NCBI RefSeq assembly: GCF_015711645.1
Contig: NZ_JABTEX010000003.1
Span: 124,001-188,000 of the forward strand
DNA length: 64,000 bases
DNA from: Planomonospora sp. ID82291
GTDB taxonomy: Bacteria; Actinomycetota; Actinomycetes; Streptosporangiales; Streptosporangiaceae
Direction of reading: 5' to 3'
How positions within the stretch are numbered: the stretch's first letter is position 1; each line of letters begins with the position of its first letter. The position numbers and the translations under genes were made by a program. The notes under the pieces are model-generated. The model was not told the origin of the DNA and ran no database searches. It saw only the letters and a list, made by a program, of their open reading frames with translations. Positions 1-8,918 of this stretch are shown in pieces.

Positions 1-580
1 CGGCGCGTTCCAGGTGGTCGCTCACGTCGACGGCGTGGGTCGGGTGGGGGGAGCCGTTCACGGCGACCCAGCGCACGCCGTTCCAGGGGGTGAAGCCCTC
101 GGCGGCCAGTTCGGAGAAGATCCACCGGTTGCCCGCGTCGGCGGCGGCGTCCAGGACCGCCCGGCCCACGGCGCGGTGGTCGGGGGTGTTCCAGGAACTG
201 CGGCCGTCCCAGGTGTCGTGGTGGTTGAGGGTGATCAGCAGCTCCGGACGGCGGCGCCGGATCTCCCGGGTCAGGTCCCGGCGCAGGGCGGGACCGTACT
301 CGATCACCCCGTCGCGGTGGTCGAGGAAGTCCACCGCGGTGACGCCGACCACGGCGGCGCCGGTCCGCTGCTCGCTCTCCCGCAGGGGGGCGGCCTGGCC
401 GGGGGGCAGCGTGTCGATGCCGGCCTCGCCCCTGGTGACCAGCAGGTAGGAGACCTCGCGGCCCTCGCCGGTCCAGCGGGAGATCGCCGCGGCCGCGCCG
501 TACTCCAGGTCGTCGGGGTGGGCGACGATGGCCAGCGCCCGGGTCCAGTCGCCGGGCATCGGCTCGAACTGCTCGGTCAT
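1..580 (-). CDS. PIG-L/LmbE-family deacetylase, C-terminus cut by window edge
   Basis: Zinc-dependent N-deacetylase family that removes acetyl groups from amino-sugar conjugates; MshB, Mca and GlcNAc-PI deacetylases belong to it. The hallmark AHPDD motif is at residues 20-24 (His21, Asp24 as metal ligands), RESEQ at 67-71 and the second metal-site motif PDH at 133-135. The ATG is preceded by GGGAGG at a normal distance, which fixes the start. 193 residues are visible and the reading frame is open at base 1. The gene is divergent from the YigZ-family gene, and the 175-bp space between them carries two copies of a repeated 16-bp motif. The substrate cannot be read from sequence; a mycothiol role is possible but not shown. 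Confidence 0.9.
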   Translation of the reverse strand, partial: MTEQFEPMPGDWTRALAIVAHPDDLEYGAAAAISRWTGEGREVSYLLVTRGEAGIDTLPPGQAAPLRESEQRTGAAVVGVTAVDFLDHRDGVIEYGPALRRDLTREIRRRRPELLITLNHHDTWDGRSSWNTPDHRAVGRAVLDAAADAGNRWIFSELAAEGFTPWNGVRWVAVNGSPHPTHAVDVSDHLERA

Positions 581-597
581 CGGTCCTCCCATAGTGG

Positions 598-613
598 ATC
601 TACATCCTAAAGG
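598..613. promoter_or_regulatory. Copy 1 of recurring motif ATCTACnnnnTAnAGG
   Basis: ATCTACATCCTAAAGG lies 18 bp upstream of the PIG-L start. Related copies are at 716-731, 9897-9912 and 31292-31307. It may be a regulator site; the protein that binds it is unknown. Confidence 0.4.
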
Positions 614-715
614 CAGGGGGCGGCCCCGGCGCGAGATCGGGCGGTCCCGGGGTCCCCGTGCCGGGGCGGGGGTGCGCCCGCCCCGGCACGGGAGCGGGAC
701 GCCCGGCAGAAGTGA

Positions 716-731
716 ATCTACGTTGTAAAGG
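716..731. promoter_or_regulatory. Copy 2 of recurring motif ATCTACnnnnTAnAGG
   Basis: ATCTACGTTGTAAAGG occupies the -35 position in front of a candidate -10 (TACCCT, 744-749) of the YigZ-family gene. It has the same orientation as copy 1, so both divergent promoters carry one copy. Confidence 0.45.
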
Positions 732-755
732 AGTGGGGCTGGATACCCTGATCCG

Positions 756-1382
756 GTGGCCGAGCCGTACCTGACCCTGAACGACCCCGTCGAACACGAG
801 ACCGAGATCAAGCGGTCGCGGTTCATCTGCGCGATCGCCCCGGCCTCCTCGGAGGAGGAGGCGCGCGGCTTCGTCGCCGGGCGCAGGGCGCTGCACCCCG
901 ACGCCACGCACAACTGCTCGGCCTACGTGGTCGGCGGCCGGCGGCTGCAGAAGGCCGACGACGACGGCGAGCCCGGCGGGACGGCGGGCACGCCGATGCT
1001 GGAGACCCTGCTGCGCCGGGGGCTCGGCGACGTGGCGGCGGTGGTCACCCGCTACTTCGGCGGGGTCAAGCTGGGCGCGGGCGGGCTGGTCCGCGCGTAC
1101 GGCGGGGCGGTCGGCAGGACGCTGGACCTCGTCGTGCCGGTGGAGATGGTGCCGGCCAGGATCATGACCGTGACCGTGGACCACGTCCGCGCCGGGCGGC
1201 TGGAGAACGACCTGCGGATCTCGCCGTACGAGGTGCGTGCGGCGTCCTACGGCGCGCAGGTGGGGCTGCAGGTGGCGGTGCGGGAGTCGGAACTGGAGGT
1301 CTTTCCCGACTGGGTCGCCACGCTGACGGCGGGCCGGGCCGTCATCGAGCCAGGTGAGACGGTGTACCTCCGAAAAATCTGA
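756..1382 (+). CDS. YigZ/IMPACT family protein (UPF0029)
   Basis: 208 residues, the usual family length. It carries the IMPACT N-terminal signature: [11 protein letters not shown] near residue 20, [24 protein letters not shown] and [18 protein letters not shown], followed by a short DUF1949-like C-terminal half. Eukaryotic IMPACT regulates GCN2; the bacterial proteins have no settled biochemical role, and nucleic-acid binding is suggested from structure. The GTG start has no ribosome binding site but a TACCCT hexamer ends 6 nt upstream, so the message is probably leaderless. Transcribed away from the PIG-L gene. Confidence 0.93.
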   Translation: MAEPYLTLNDPVEHETEIKRSRFICAIAPASSEEEARGFVAGRRALHPDATHNCSAYVVGGRRLQKADDDGEPGGTAGTPMLETLLRRGLGDVAAVVTRYFGGVKLGAGGLVRAYGGAVGRTLDLVVPVEMVPARIMTVTVDHVRAGRLENDLRISPYEVRAASYGAQVGLQVAVRESELEVFPDWVATLTAGRAVIEPGETVYLRKI

Positions 1383-1714
1383 CGGATGCCTCCACGGGCC
1401 GTCGTCGGGGAAACTGTGAGATGAGTCACACCGGTCCGCCGGACGATCCGATGATCCGCCGCCCGGACCGCCCGGCCGTTCTTCCGCGGAGCGGAACGGC
1501 GGTCGGCCCGCCCTCCCCGTCCTCACCGCTTCCGTAAGGCCCTGACCTGGGAAGATGTCAGGAAGCGGGCGGCCGTTCCGGTGGACCGCCGAGGCGCAGG
1601 CGCCCGGTGGCCGGACCCTGGGGTTTTCCGCACCCTCCGGTTGCGGGCCGCGCCACCGGATGACGGCGCTCGGCCTCATGCATGGCATATCCCGCGTTCC
1701 CTAGCCTTGTCCCC
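1383..1714. other. 332-bp intergenic region after the YigZ-family gene
   Basis: No convincing gene. An inverted repeat at 1475-1500 (GCCGTTC ... GAACGGC, with a further inner CGC/GCG pairing) may terminate the YigZ-family transcript. The right end holds the leaderless promoter of the DedA gene (TAGCCT, 1702-1707). Confidence 0.5.
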
Positions 1715-2353
1715 ATGAGTTCAACGACTGTCGACGGAGTCGCCGGGTGGGCGATCAACCTTATGGAGACCCTGGGAGCGCCCGGGGCCGGGATCGCGAT
1801 CGCGCTCGAGAACCTGTTCCCGCCGCTGCCGAGCGAGGTGATCCTGCCGCTGGCGGGCTTCACCGCGAGCCGGGGGAACATGACCCTGTTCGACGCCGTG
1901 CTCTGGACCACCCTGGGGTCGGTGATCGGCGCGCTGGCGCTGTACGCGGTCGGCGCGCTGCTCGGCCGGGAGCGGGTGGTGTTCATCGCCTCGAAGCTGC
2001 CGCTGGTCAACGTCTCCGACATCGAGAAGACCGAGGCCTGGTTCGCCCGGCACGGTAAGAAGACGGTGTTCTTCGGGCGGATGATCCCCATCTTCCGCAG
2101 CCTCATCTCGATCCCGGCGGGCGTCGAGCGCATGCCCATCTCGATCTTCACCCTGCTCACCCTGATGGGCAGCCTCATCTGGAACACGGCCTTCGTGATG
2201 GCCGGGTACGCGCTCGGGGAGAACTACCACCTGGTCGAGCGGTACATGGGGATCGTCTCCAAGGCCGTGCTGGGCGTCGTCCTGCTGGCCGTCGTGGTCT
2301 TCATCGCGGTCCGGCTGATGGACCGGCGCAAGGGCAAGCACCACGCCGGATGA
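1715..2353 (+). CDS. DedA/SNARE-associated (VTT domain) membrane protein
   Basis: 212-residue polytopic inner-membrane protein of the DedA family, whose members are linked to lipid carrier (undecaprenyl phosphate) or lipid flipping and membrane homeostasis. Family marks are ENLFPPLPSEVILPLAGF near residue 30, the conserved FGRMIPIFRSLISIPAG segment near residue 125 and hydrophobic C-terminal helices ending in a basic tail (MDRRKGKHH). The ATG at 1715 is chosen over an in-frame ATG 33 nt upstream because TAGCCT ends exactly 7 nt before it, the leaderless arrangement seen repeatedly here. Stands alone, convergent with the ABC permease gene. Confidence 0.92.
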   Translation: MSSTTVDGVAGWAINLMETLGAPGAGIAIALENLFPPLPSEVILPLAGFTASRGNMTLFDAVLWTTLGSVIGALALYAVGALLGRERVVFIASKLPLVNVSDIEKTEAWFARHGKKTVFFGRMIPIFRSLISIPAGVERMPISIFTLLTLMGSLIWNTAFVMAGYALGENYHLVERYMGIVSKAVLGVVLLAVVVFIAVRLMDRRKGKHHAG

Positions 2354-2368
2354 CGGCGCGGACGGTCG

Positions 2369-2402
2369 GGCGCCGCGCCCGGCCGACGACGGGCGCGGCG
2401 CC
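2369..2402. terminator. Bidirectional hairpin terminator
   Basis: Perfect 12-bp inverted repeat (GGCGCCGCGCCC and its complement) with a 10-nt loop, 15 bp after the DedA stop and between convergent genes. No T-run, as is common in actinomycetes. Confidence 0.65.
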
Positions 2403-2472
2403 GACGCGGCGGGGAGCGGCCCGGCGGGGGCCGGGCGGATCGCCGCGTCGGACGGATCGCCGCGCGTGGCGG

Positions 2473-4404
2473 TCACTCGTGGGCGGTGACCAGGGCCGTG
2501 GGGGAGGACCGGGTCGCCGCCAGGGCGGTCAGGGCGGCGGCGACGGCGGTGACGGCGAGCGAGGCGACGATCAGCAGGCCGAGGAGGGACCAGGGCACGG
2601 AGAGGACGCGCACGCCTCCCGGGCCCGGGTGGAAACCCGCCAGCGCGGCCGCGGCGACCAGGGTTCCCAGGAACAGGCCGATCAGGGTGACCGCGGCGGA
2701 CTCGATGACGGCCATCCGGACGACCTGCCCGCGGCTCAGCCCGGTGACGCGGGCGACGGCGAACTCGGTGCGGCGTTCGGCGCCGGCGATCACGACGGCG
2801 TTGACCACCGCGATCGCGGCGTACAGGCCCGACATGCCCATCAGGACGGCCATGATCCCCGTGGTGCCGCGCTGCTGGGCCGCCACCCTGGCGTCGGCCC
2901 ACTGGCGGAGGGTGTGCACCTCGCCGATCCCGGCGGCGCGGATCCGGTCGGCGACCGCCTGCGGTGAGGTGCCGGGGGCGACCTGGATCAGGGTCTCGGT
3001 CGGCGCGCCGGCGAGCATCTCGGCGGGGATGAGGTCGCGCGGCACCAGGAAGGTGTCGCTGCCGTTCTCCAGGACCTCCGGCAGACGCGCGACGGTGCGC
3101 AGCGTGAGCGTACGGGGGCCGATCCGCGCGGTGACCGCGCCGTCGCGGACGCCTTCGCCGGCCAGTCCGGGGCCGATCGCGACGGTGCGGCCGTGCAGGG
3201 CGTCCAGGGAGCCGGAGCGCAGGGTGAGGCGGTGGGTGCGCCGGTAGGCGGCGGCGTCGACCGCGGTGATGCCCGAATGGTAGGTCTGCCGGTAGGAGCG
3301 GTGGTCCACGCGGTGCCGGGCCGTCACCGACATCTCCACCCGGCTCTGCGGGGAGGCCAGGGCGACGCCGGGGATCCGGGGGATCCGGGCTGCGGCCGCG
3401 CCGGTCGAGGTGACGACCAGGTCGGCGGCGGTGGTGCGTTCGAGGTCGGCGCCGGTGGCGCGGGCCAGCGAGTTCAGCGCGCCGGTCAGGCCGACCAGCA
3501 GGCCGACCAGCACGATGACGGGTGCGGCCGTGGAGGCGCTGCGCCGTACCGCGTCGCGCAGGCCGGCCTGCGCCAGTTCGCCGAGAGTGCCGGCCCGCAG
3601 CACCGTCCCCAGCAGCCGGCCGACCAGCGGAACGGCCAGCGGGCTCAACGCGCTGAGGGCGATCGATCCGAAGACCGGGACGGCCATCGCGACCAGCAGG
3701 GCGCCCAGCAGATTCGCCCCGTGCCCTGCGGTGACGAGCATGACGGTCAGCGCGAGTGAGGACACGCCCCACAGCCAGCGGCCGACGGTCATCACGCGAG
3801 CGGCGCGGGGGGCGTTGCGCAGGGCGTCCAGCGGGCGCACCCGCGCCGCGCGGTAGGCGGCGGACAGCACCCCGAAGACCGCCACGCCGATTCCCACGGC
3901 CGGCGACAGCAGCAGCACCCCGGTGGACCAGCGGGCGGAGAAATCGCCGGGAAGCAGCCCGATCCCGATCAGCAGCCGGGCCTGGACCCAGGTGGCCGGC
4001 ACGCCCAGCAGGATCCCGAGGGCGCTGCCGGCCAGCCCCAGCAGGAACGCCTCGCCCAGCAGCAGCCTGATCAGCTGGAGGCGGCTCCCGCCGAGCATCC
4101 GCAGCAGGGCCAGTTCCCTGCGCCGCTGGTCGACGGAGAAGGCGAACGTCGAGCCCACGATGAACACCGCCAGGAACATCGCCAGCGGTGTGGCCATGCC
4201 CAGCAGCGTCGCGGCTCCGACGTACCCCTCCCTGATCTGCTCGGCGACCCTGCCGGAGGCGCCCGGCGGGATCACGGGCTCGCTCGTGGAGACCAGCACG
4301 AGCACCGACGACTGGACCAGGGCCACGCCGAGGGTGACCGTCAGCAGGCCCCCGGCGAACAGCGGCCAGCGGTCGCGGACGGTGCCGGCGGAGATGCGCA
4401 GCAC
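2473..4404 (-). CDS. ABC transporter permease, FtsX/MacB type with two FtsX modules
   Basis: 643-residue permease. After an N-terminal membrane helix (residues 14-36), a first FtsX module includes DQRRRELALLRMLGGSRLQLIRLLLGEA, a signature of this family. A large extracytoplasmic region follows, and a second FtsX module begins near residue 505 (GIMAVLMGMSGLYAAIAVV). The GTG start lies 3 nt after the ATPase stop, so translation is coupled. With the ATPase and the divergent kinase/regulator pair it forms a classic actinomycete two-component-controlled exporter module, commonly tied to antimicrobial-peptide or cell-envelope stress. Substrate unknown. Confidence 0.93.
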   Translation of the reverse strand: MLRISAGTVRDRWPLFAGGLLTVTLGVALVQSSVLVLVSTSEPVIPPGASGRVAEQIREGYVGAATLLGMATPLAMFLAVFIVGSTFAFSVDQRRRELALLRMLGGSRLQLIRLLLGEAFLLGLAGSALGILLGVPATWVQARLLIGIGLLPGDFSARWSTGVLLLSPAVGIGVAVFGVLSAAYRAARVRPLDALRNAPRAARVMTVGRWLWGVSSLALTVMLVTAGHGANLLGALLVAMAVPVFGSIALSALSPLAVPLVGRLLGTVLRAGTLGELAQAGLRDAVRRSASTAAPVIVLVGLLVGLTGALNSLARATGADLERTTAADLVVTSTGAAAARIPRIPGVALASPQSRVEMSVTARHRVDHRSYRQTYHSGITAVDAAAYRRTHRLTLRSGSLDALHGRTVAIGPGLAGEGVRDGAVTARIGPRTLTLRTVARLPEVLENGSDTFLVPRDLIPAEMLAGAPTETLIQVAPGTSPQAVADRIRAAGIGEVHTLRQWADARVAAQQRGTTGIMAVLMGMSGLYAAIAVVNAVVIAGAERRTEFAVARVTGLSRGQVVRMAVIESAAVTLIGLFLGTLVAAAALAGFHPGPGGVRVLSVPWSLLGLLIVASLAVTAVAAALTALAATRSSPTALVTAHE

Positions 4405-4407
4405 GGA

Positions 4408-5172
4408 TCAGCCCTCCAACCGGGTGAGTCGTTCGGCCACCTGAGCGGCGGAGGGGCGCAGCAGACGGTCGGCGATCCGGCCGTCGGACAGGAACACCAC
4501 CGCGTCGGCGCTCGCCGCCGCGACCGGGTCGTGGGTGACCATGACGACGGTCTGCCCGGCGGTGTCGACCATGCGGCGCAGCAGGCCCAGGACCGTGCGG
4601 GCCGAGCCGGTGTCCAGGGCGCCGGTGGGTTCGTCGGCGAACAGCACCGAGGGCCGCATCACCATCGCGCGGGCGATCGCCACCCGCTGCTGCTGCCCGC
4701 CCGACAGCTCCCGCGGCCGGTGCCGCGCGCGGTCGGCCAGTCCCACGTCGGCCAGCGCGGCCTGCACGTCACGGCGCGACGGCCGGGCCCCGGCCAGCCG
4801 CAGCGGGAGCGCGACGTTCTGCTCGGCGGTCAGCGAGCCGATCAGGTTGAAGTTCTGGAAGACGAACCCCACGGTGCGGCGGCGCAGCGCGGTCAGCGTC
4901 GCGTCGGTGGCGCGGGTGATGTCCTGCCCGGCCAGCAGGACGCGACCGGAGGAGACCTGGTCCAGGCCCGCGGCGCAGTGCAGCAGGGTGGACTTCCCCG
5001 ACCCGGACGGGCCCATCACGGCGGTCCAGGAGCCGGCCGGGAAGGTCACGCTGACGTCGGCCAGCGCCTGCACCCGCGCCTCACCGGCCCCGTAGTGCCT
5101 GTTCACCTGGTGCATCTGCACCGGTGCGACGGGGACGCCGGCATGCGGATCCGCGGCGGCAGGGGTCCTCAT
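4408..5172 (-). CDS. ABC transporter ATP-binding protein, MacB/LolD type
   Basis: 254-residue ATPase that powers the adjacent FtsX permease. Walker A GPSGSGKST ends at residue 62 (Lys60), a Q-loop lies in VFQNFNLIGSLTAEQNV, the signature is LSGGQQQRVAIARAMV and Walker B is VLFADEPTGALD. The switch histidine is in VMVTHD. The ATG has GGAGG 9 nt upstream and overlaps the stop of a 43-codon upstream ORF (ATGA), so it is probably translationally coupled to that ORF. Leftward operon: small ORF, ATPase, permease. Confidence 0.95.
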   Translation of the reverse strand: MRTPAAADPHAGVPVAPVQMHQVNRHYGAGEARVQALADVSVTFPAGSWTAVMGPSGSGKSTLLHCAAGLDQVSSGRVLLAGQDITRATDATLTALRRRTVGFVFQNFNLIGSLTAEQNVALPLRLAGARPSRRDVQAALADVGLADRARHRPRELSGGQQQRVAIARAMVMRPSVLFADEPTGALDTGSARTVLGLLRRMVDTAGQTVVMVTHDPVAAASADAVVFLSDGRIADRLLRPSAAQVAERLTRLEG

Positions 5173-5300
5173 CGCGAGGCCTCCGGGTCGATGCCGTGCG
5201 CCGGCGCCGGGAACCGCGCGTCCACCGGGCCGTCGGCCGGCGCCGCCTCGGCGGGGGCCGGCGGGGGAGCGGTGACGCGTACGGGAAGCCTTCGTCTCAT
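5169..5300 (-). CDS. 43-aa Pro/Ala-rich leader ORF coupled to the ABC exporter
   Basis: A short frame beginning MRRRLPVRVTAPPPAPAEA, with a run of G preceding its ATG as a plausible ribosome binding site. Its TGA overlaps the ATPase ATG (ATGA). It lies between the divergent promoter region and the ATPase, so it is in the exporter message. It is basic at the N-terminus, then Pro/Ala-rich and acidic, with no membrane helix or recognised domain. It could be a real small protein or only a leader ORF that drives ribosomes into the ATPase gene. Confidence 0.5.
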   Translation of the reverse strand: MRRRLPVRVTAPPPAPAEAAPADGPVDARFPAPAHGIDPEASR

Positions 5301-5357
5301 GCCCCCCATCCCACCGCCGCGGCACCGGCGCCCGCATCACGGTGGTCCACCGACTTG

Positions 5358-5379
5358 GAGGTATGCCCAGCACTACCTC
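5358..5379. promoter_or_regulatory. Inverted repeat GAGGTA-N10-TACCTC between exporter and two-component genes
   Basis: A 22-bp dyad in the divergent intergenic region. Read leftward it overlaps a -10-like CATACC for the exporter operon. It is the natural candidate site for the NarL-type response regulator encoded at 6729-7487. The assignment is an inference from position. Confidence 0.45.
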
Positions 5380-5427
5380 GGCGCCGGAGCGGACCGGCCG
5401 GGGCGCGGGGTCGACTAGCGTACGCCT

Positions 5428-6759
5428 GTGCCGAATGATCCACCGCCCACCCCGCTGGCCGCGATGCGGCGCCGCGGGTTCCTGCTGACCTCCTGGCCCT
5501 GGCGCGCCGCCGGCTACCTGCTGTCGACCGTGCCGGTCGTGCTCGCGGTGAGCCTGCCGCCGGTGCTGCTCGCACTGCCGGTGCTGCCGGCGGTCGCACC
5601 GGACGCCGCCTTCGGCGAGCGGGCGTTCCTCGCCGTCCTCGGCGTCCTGCTGGTCGCGGGGCTCGGGCCGATGGGGACCATCCCGCTGGCCGGGCTGGAG
5701 CGGCGCCGGCTGCGCCTGGTGGATCTCCGCTCGACGGGCTCGGGCCATCGGCGGCCGCCGGGCCGGGGCGTCCTGCCGTGGCTTCGCACCCGCTACACCG
5801 AATCGGTCACCTGGCGCGAACTCGGCTACTTCCTGCTGCTGGCCGCCACGACCCCCGTCCTGTACGCGGCGCTGCTGTCCGCGCTGGCCTTCCAGGTCGG
5901 CGCCGTCGCCGCCCCGCTGATCCTGCTGGGCGGCGGTGGCCCGATGGCGCTGGGCCCGGTGAAGGTCGCCGCCCCGGAGGCCGCGCTGCCGTACGCGCTG
6001 GCCGCGCTCGTGCTGCTGCCCGCCGTTCCGTACCTGCTGGCGCTGACCGCCGGTGCGCAGGCCGCGCTCGCCCGGGCGCTGCTCCAGCGCGGGTCCGGTG
6101 AACGGCTCCAGGCCGAACTCGTCGAGGTCGCGCGCTCGCGGGCCCGGCTGGTCGACGCGTTCGAGGCCGAACGCCGCCGCATCGAACGCGACCTGCACGA
6201 CGGCGCCCAGCAGCGGCTGCTCTCACTCACGATGAAGCTCGGGCTGGCCCGCGTGGACCTGCCGCCCGGGTCTCCGGCCGCCGACAGCGTGGCCGACGCC
6301 CACCAGGAGGCCAAGCAGCTCATGACCGAGCTGCGGGAACTGGTGCACGGCATCCATCCCCGTGTCCTCACCGACCGGGGACTGGCGGCGGCGCTGGGCG
6401 AACTGGCCGACCGGTCCCCCCTGGCGGTCGCCGTCGAGGCCGACCTGCCCGGACGGCCGCCCCGCCACGTCGAGAGCACGGCCTACTTCACCGTCGCCGA
6501 GGCGCTCACCAACGCCGCCAAGCACAGCGGTGCCGATCGGGCCGGGGTGGCCGCGCGCTGGGACGGCGGTATCCTCACCTTGGAGATCATCGACGACGGC
6601 GTCGGCGGTGCCGATCCCGGTCGCGGCACCGGACTGACCGGGCTGGCCGACCGGGTGGCGGTGATCGACGGCAGACTGCTGGTGTCGAGCCCGGCCGGTG
6701 GCCCGACCCGTGTCCGTGTGGAGCTTCCGTGCGATCTGAACCGACCGCCGTCCGGGTAG
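5428..6759 (+). CDS. DesK/NarL-class sensor histidine kinase
   Basis: 443 residues. The N-terminal half (about 20-215) contains several membrane helices. A HisKA_3 dimerisation domain carries the phospho-acceptor in ERDLHDGAQQRL (His257). The HATPase domain shows ALTNAAKHSGA, DDGVGGADPGRGTGLTGLADRV and a terminal beta strand. GTG start: TAGCGT ends 6 nt upstream, giving a leaderless start. The reading frame overlaps the response regulator by 31 bp. It probably senses an envelope signal and controls the divergent ABC exporter. Confidence 0.94.
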   Translation: MPNDPPPTPLAAMRRRGFLLTSWPWRAAGYLLSTVPVVLAVSLPPVLLALPVLPAVAPDAAFGERAFLAVLGVLLVAGLGPMGTIPLAGLERRRLRLVDLRSTGSGHRRPPGRGVLPWLRTRYTESVTWRELGYFLLLAATTPVLYAALLSALAFQVGAVAAPLILLGGGGPMALGPVKVAAPEAALPYALAALVLLPAVPYLLALTAGAQAALARALLQRGSGERLQAELVEVARSRARLVDAFEAERRRIERDLHDGAQQRLLSLTMKLGLARVDLPPGSPAADSVADAHQEAKQLMTELRELVHGIHPRVLTDRGLAAALGELADRSPLAVAVEADLPGRPPRHVESTAYFTVAEALTNAAKHSGADRAGVAARWDGGILTLEIIDDGVGGADPGRGTGLTGLADRVAVIDGRLLVSSPAGGPTRVRVELPCDLNRPPSG

Positions 6760-7487
6760 TCCTGGCCGAGGACGGGGTCCTCCTGCGGGAGGGTCTGGCG
6801 GGCCTGCTGGCCAGGTTCGCCTTCGACGTCGTGGCCGCCGTGGGCGACGCCGCGGCCCTGCACGCGGCCGTCGCCGAGCACCGCCCCGACCTGGTGATCA
6901 CCGATATCCGGATGCCGCCGGACTTCTCCGACGAGGGGCTGCGGGCGGCCGTGGAGCTGCGCCGCGCGGATCCGGACCTGGCGGTGGTGGCGCTCAGCCA
7001 GTACGTCGAGCTGAGCTACGCCGCCGACCTGCTGGACTCCGGCGCAGGCCGCCGGGTCGGCTACCTGCTCAAGGACCGGGTGGTCGACGTCGCCGACTTC
7101 GTCGCCGCGCTGCGCCAGGTGCTGGGCGGCGGCACGGTGGTGGACCCGCAGGTCATCCGCCAGCTCATCGCCCGGCGACGGGACCCGCTCGCCGCGCTCT
7201 CCCCGCGCGAGCGCGAAGTGCTCACGCTCATCGCCGAAGGCCACTCCAACGCCGCCATCGCCCGGCGGCTGGTCGTCACGGACGTGACCGTGGGCAAGCA
7301 CGTCCGCAGCATCCTCGCCAAGCTCGACCTCCCCCAGACCGCCGACACCCACCGCAGGGTCCTCGCCGTCCTGGCCTATCTGCGCGGCCGGCCCGCGGAC
7401 CCGGAACCCGGCCGGTCCGCCGCGGCGGGTCCCGCCGGATCCGGCGATCGGAGGCATGCGGGACTCCGGACCGCGGGGGACCCCTGA
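6729..7487 (+). CDS. NarL/LuxR-type response regulator
   Basis: 252 residues. The receiver domain has acidic pocket residues E14 and D15 and phospho-acceptor Asp59 in VITDIRMP, then KDRV of the conserved Lys loop. A GerE/LuxR helix-turn-helix follows (LSPREREVLTLIAEGHSNAAIARRL ... VGKHVRSILAKL). A low-complexity tail of about 40 residues ends the protein. Starts inside the kinase gene (31-bp overlap), so both are one message. Likely target is the dyad at 5358-5379. Confidence 0.94.
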   Translation: MRSEPTAVRVVLAEDGVLLREGLAGLLARFAFDVVAAVGDAAALHAAVAEHRPDLVITDIRMPPDFSDEGLRAAVELRRADPDLAVVALSQYVELSYAADLLDSGAGRRVGYLLKDRVVDVADFVAALRQVLGGGTVVDPQVIRQLIARRRDPLAALSPREREVLTLIAEGHSNAAIARRLVVTDVTVGKHVRSILAKLDLPQTADTHRRVLAVLAYLRGRPADPEPGRSAAAGPAGSGDRRHAGLRTAGDP

Positions 7488-7519
7488 ACCGCGGGGGAGG
7501 GACGTGACATCGCCGGTGC

Positions 7520-8749
7520 TCAGCCCTCCAGGGCGTACTGCATGACGCGGAACTTGGCCTGGGCCTCGGCGAGTTCGGCGGCGGGGTCGGAGTCGCCCAT
7601 GATGCCGCAGCCGGCGAAGAGCCGGGCGCGGGCGCCGTCGACCTGGGCGCAGCGCAGGGCGATGCCCCACTCGCCGTCGCCGCGGGCGTCGATCCAGCCG
7701 ACCGGGCCGGCGTATCCGGCGCGGTCCATGCCTTCGAGCTCGCGGATGACCTGCAGGGCGGTCCGGGTGGGGGTGCCGCCGACGGCCGCGGTCGGGTGCA
7801 GGGCGGCGACCACGTCCAGGACCGAGAGTCCGGCCGAGAGCCGGCCGGTGACCGGGCTGGCGAGGTGCTGGACGTTGGGGAGCACGAGCAGCTCGGGCTC
7901 TTCGGGGACCTTCAGCTCGGCGCAGAGCGGGGTGAGGGTCCGGCGGACGGAGTCGATCGCGCAGGCGTGCTCGCGGCGGTCCTTGGCGGAGGCGAACAGG
8001 GCGGCCGCGCGGGCCGCGTCGTCGGCCGGGCCGGTGCCGCGGGGGGTGGTGCCGGCCAGGACGAGGGACTCGACGGTCTCGCCGGTGCGGCGGACCAGGA
8101 GCTCGGGGGTGGCGCCGACCAGCCCGGAGCAGGAGAAGGTGTAGCACTCGGGGAAGCGCTCGGCCAGGCGGGACAGCAGGAGCCGCACGTCGATGGGGTG
8201 TTCGGCGACGGCGGTCAGGTCGCGGGCGAGCACGGCCTTCTCCAGGCGGCCGGACCGGATCCGGTGGGCGGCCCGCGCGACGGCGTGCTGCCATTCGGGG
8301 GCGGTGAGGCTGCCGTCGCCGTAGCTGATCCGGCCGGGGTCGCGGAGGGCGGTGATCTCGTCGAGACGTCCCTCGCCGATGGTGGTGAGCCAGGCCAGGC
8401 CGTCGCGGCGGGCGAGGACCGTCCGGGGGACGACGAGGACGGACCCGGGGGAGGCGGGGTCGAAGGTGAAGGAGCCGAAGGCGACGGGACCGGAGCCGGG
8501 GGTGTGCGCCTCGTCGTCGACGGCGGCTCCGTCGAAGACGGACGCGAGCCAGTCGCGGGCCCAGTCGAAGCGCCCCGGGCCGGGCGGCACGTTGACCCGT
8601 GCGGCCTCCCCCCAGGCGACCATGCCCTCGCCGTGCCGGACCCAGGCGTACGGGGCGGCGGAGGGAAGCCGTGTGAGCAGATCGCCGGGGTCGGCGACGA
8701 GGGCGGTTCTCACCACGAGGGGACGGGTCGATCCGAGCGCGGCTCTCAC
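7520..8749 (-). CDS. Isochorismate synthase (chorismate-binding family)
   Basis: 409 residues. The C-terminal chorismate-binding domain is complete: KAVLARDL, FSCSGLVGATPELLVRR, LAGTTPRGTG, VQHLASPVTGRL, LHPTAAVGGTPT and GWIDARGDGEWGIALRCAQV. The GTPT and E/D metal-binding segments match isochorismate synthases (MenF/DhbC/EntC) rather than anthranilate synthase. It would convert chorismate to isochorismate for menaquinone or a salicylate/DHB siderophore; no partner gene nearby decides which. The GTG at 8749 is preferred over an upstream GTG because TAGAGT ends 7 nt before it (leaderless). Confidence 0.9.
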   Translation of the reverse strand: MRAALGSTRPLVVRTALVADPGDLLTRLPSAAPYAWVRHGEGMVAWGEAARVNVPPGPGRFDWARDWLASVFDGAAVDDEAHTPGSGPVAFGSFTFDPASPGSVLVVPRTVLARRDGLAWLTTIGEGRLDEITALRDPGRISYGDGSLTAPEWQHAVARAAHRIRSGRLEKAVLARDLTAVAEHPIDVRLLLSRLAERFPECYTFSCSGLVGATPELLVRRTGETVESLVLAGTTPRGTGPADDAARAAALFASAKDRREHACAIDSVRRTLTPLCAELKVPEEPELLVLPNVQHLASPVTGRLSAGLSVLDVVAALHPTAAVGGTPTRTALQVIRELEGMDRAGYAGPVGWIDARGDGEWGIALRCAQVDGARARLFAGCGIMGDSDPAAELAEAQAKFRVMQYALEG

Positions 8750-8918
8750 CCCTGACACTCTATGCGGAAACTGAACGTGTTCGACGGCCGCCCCCCGGGG
8801 GGCGGGCACGGCGTCGGCGGCCGGTCAAGGGAACCAAGGGAGTCGGTCAACCGGGAGCGCCGCCCTGGACTGCGGTGATAGATCGGGGAGCGGATGCGAT
8901 CCTTCACCCGGAGGTGCC

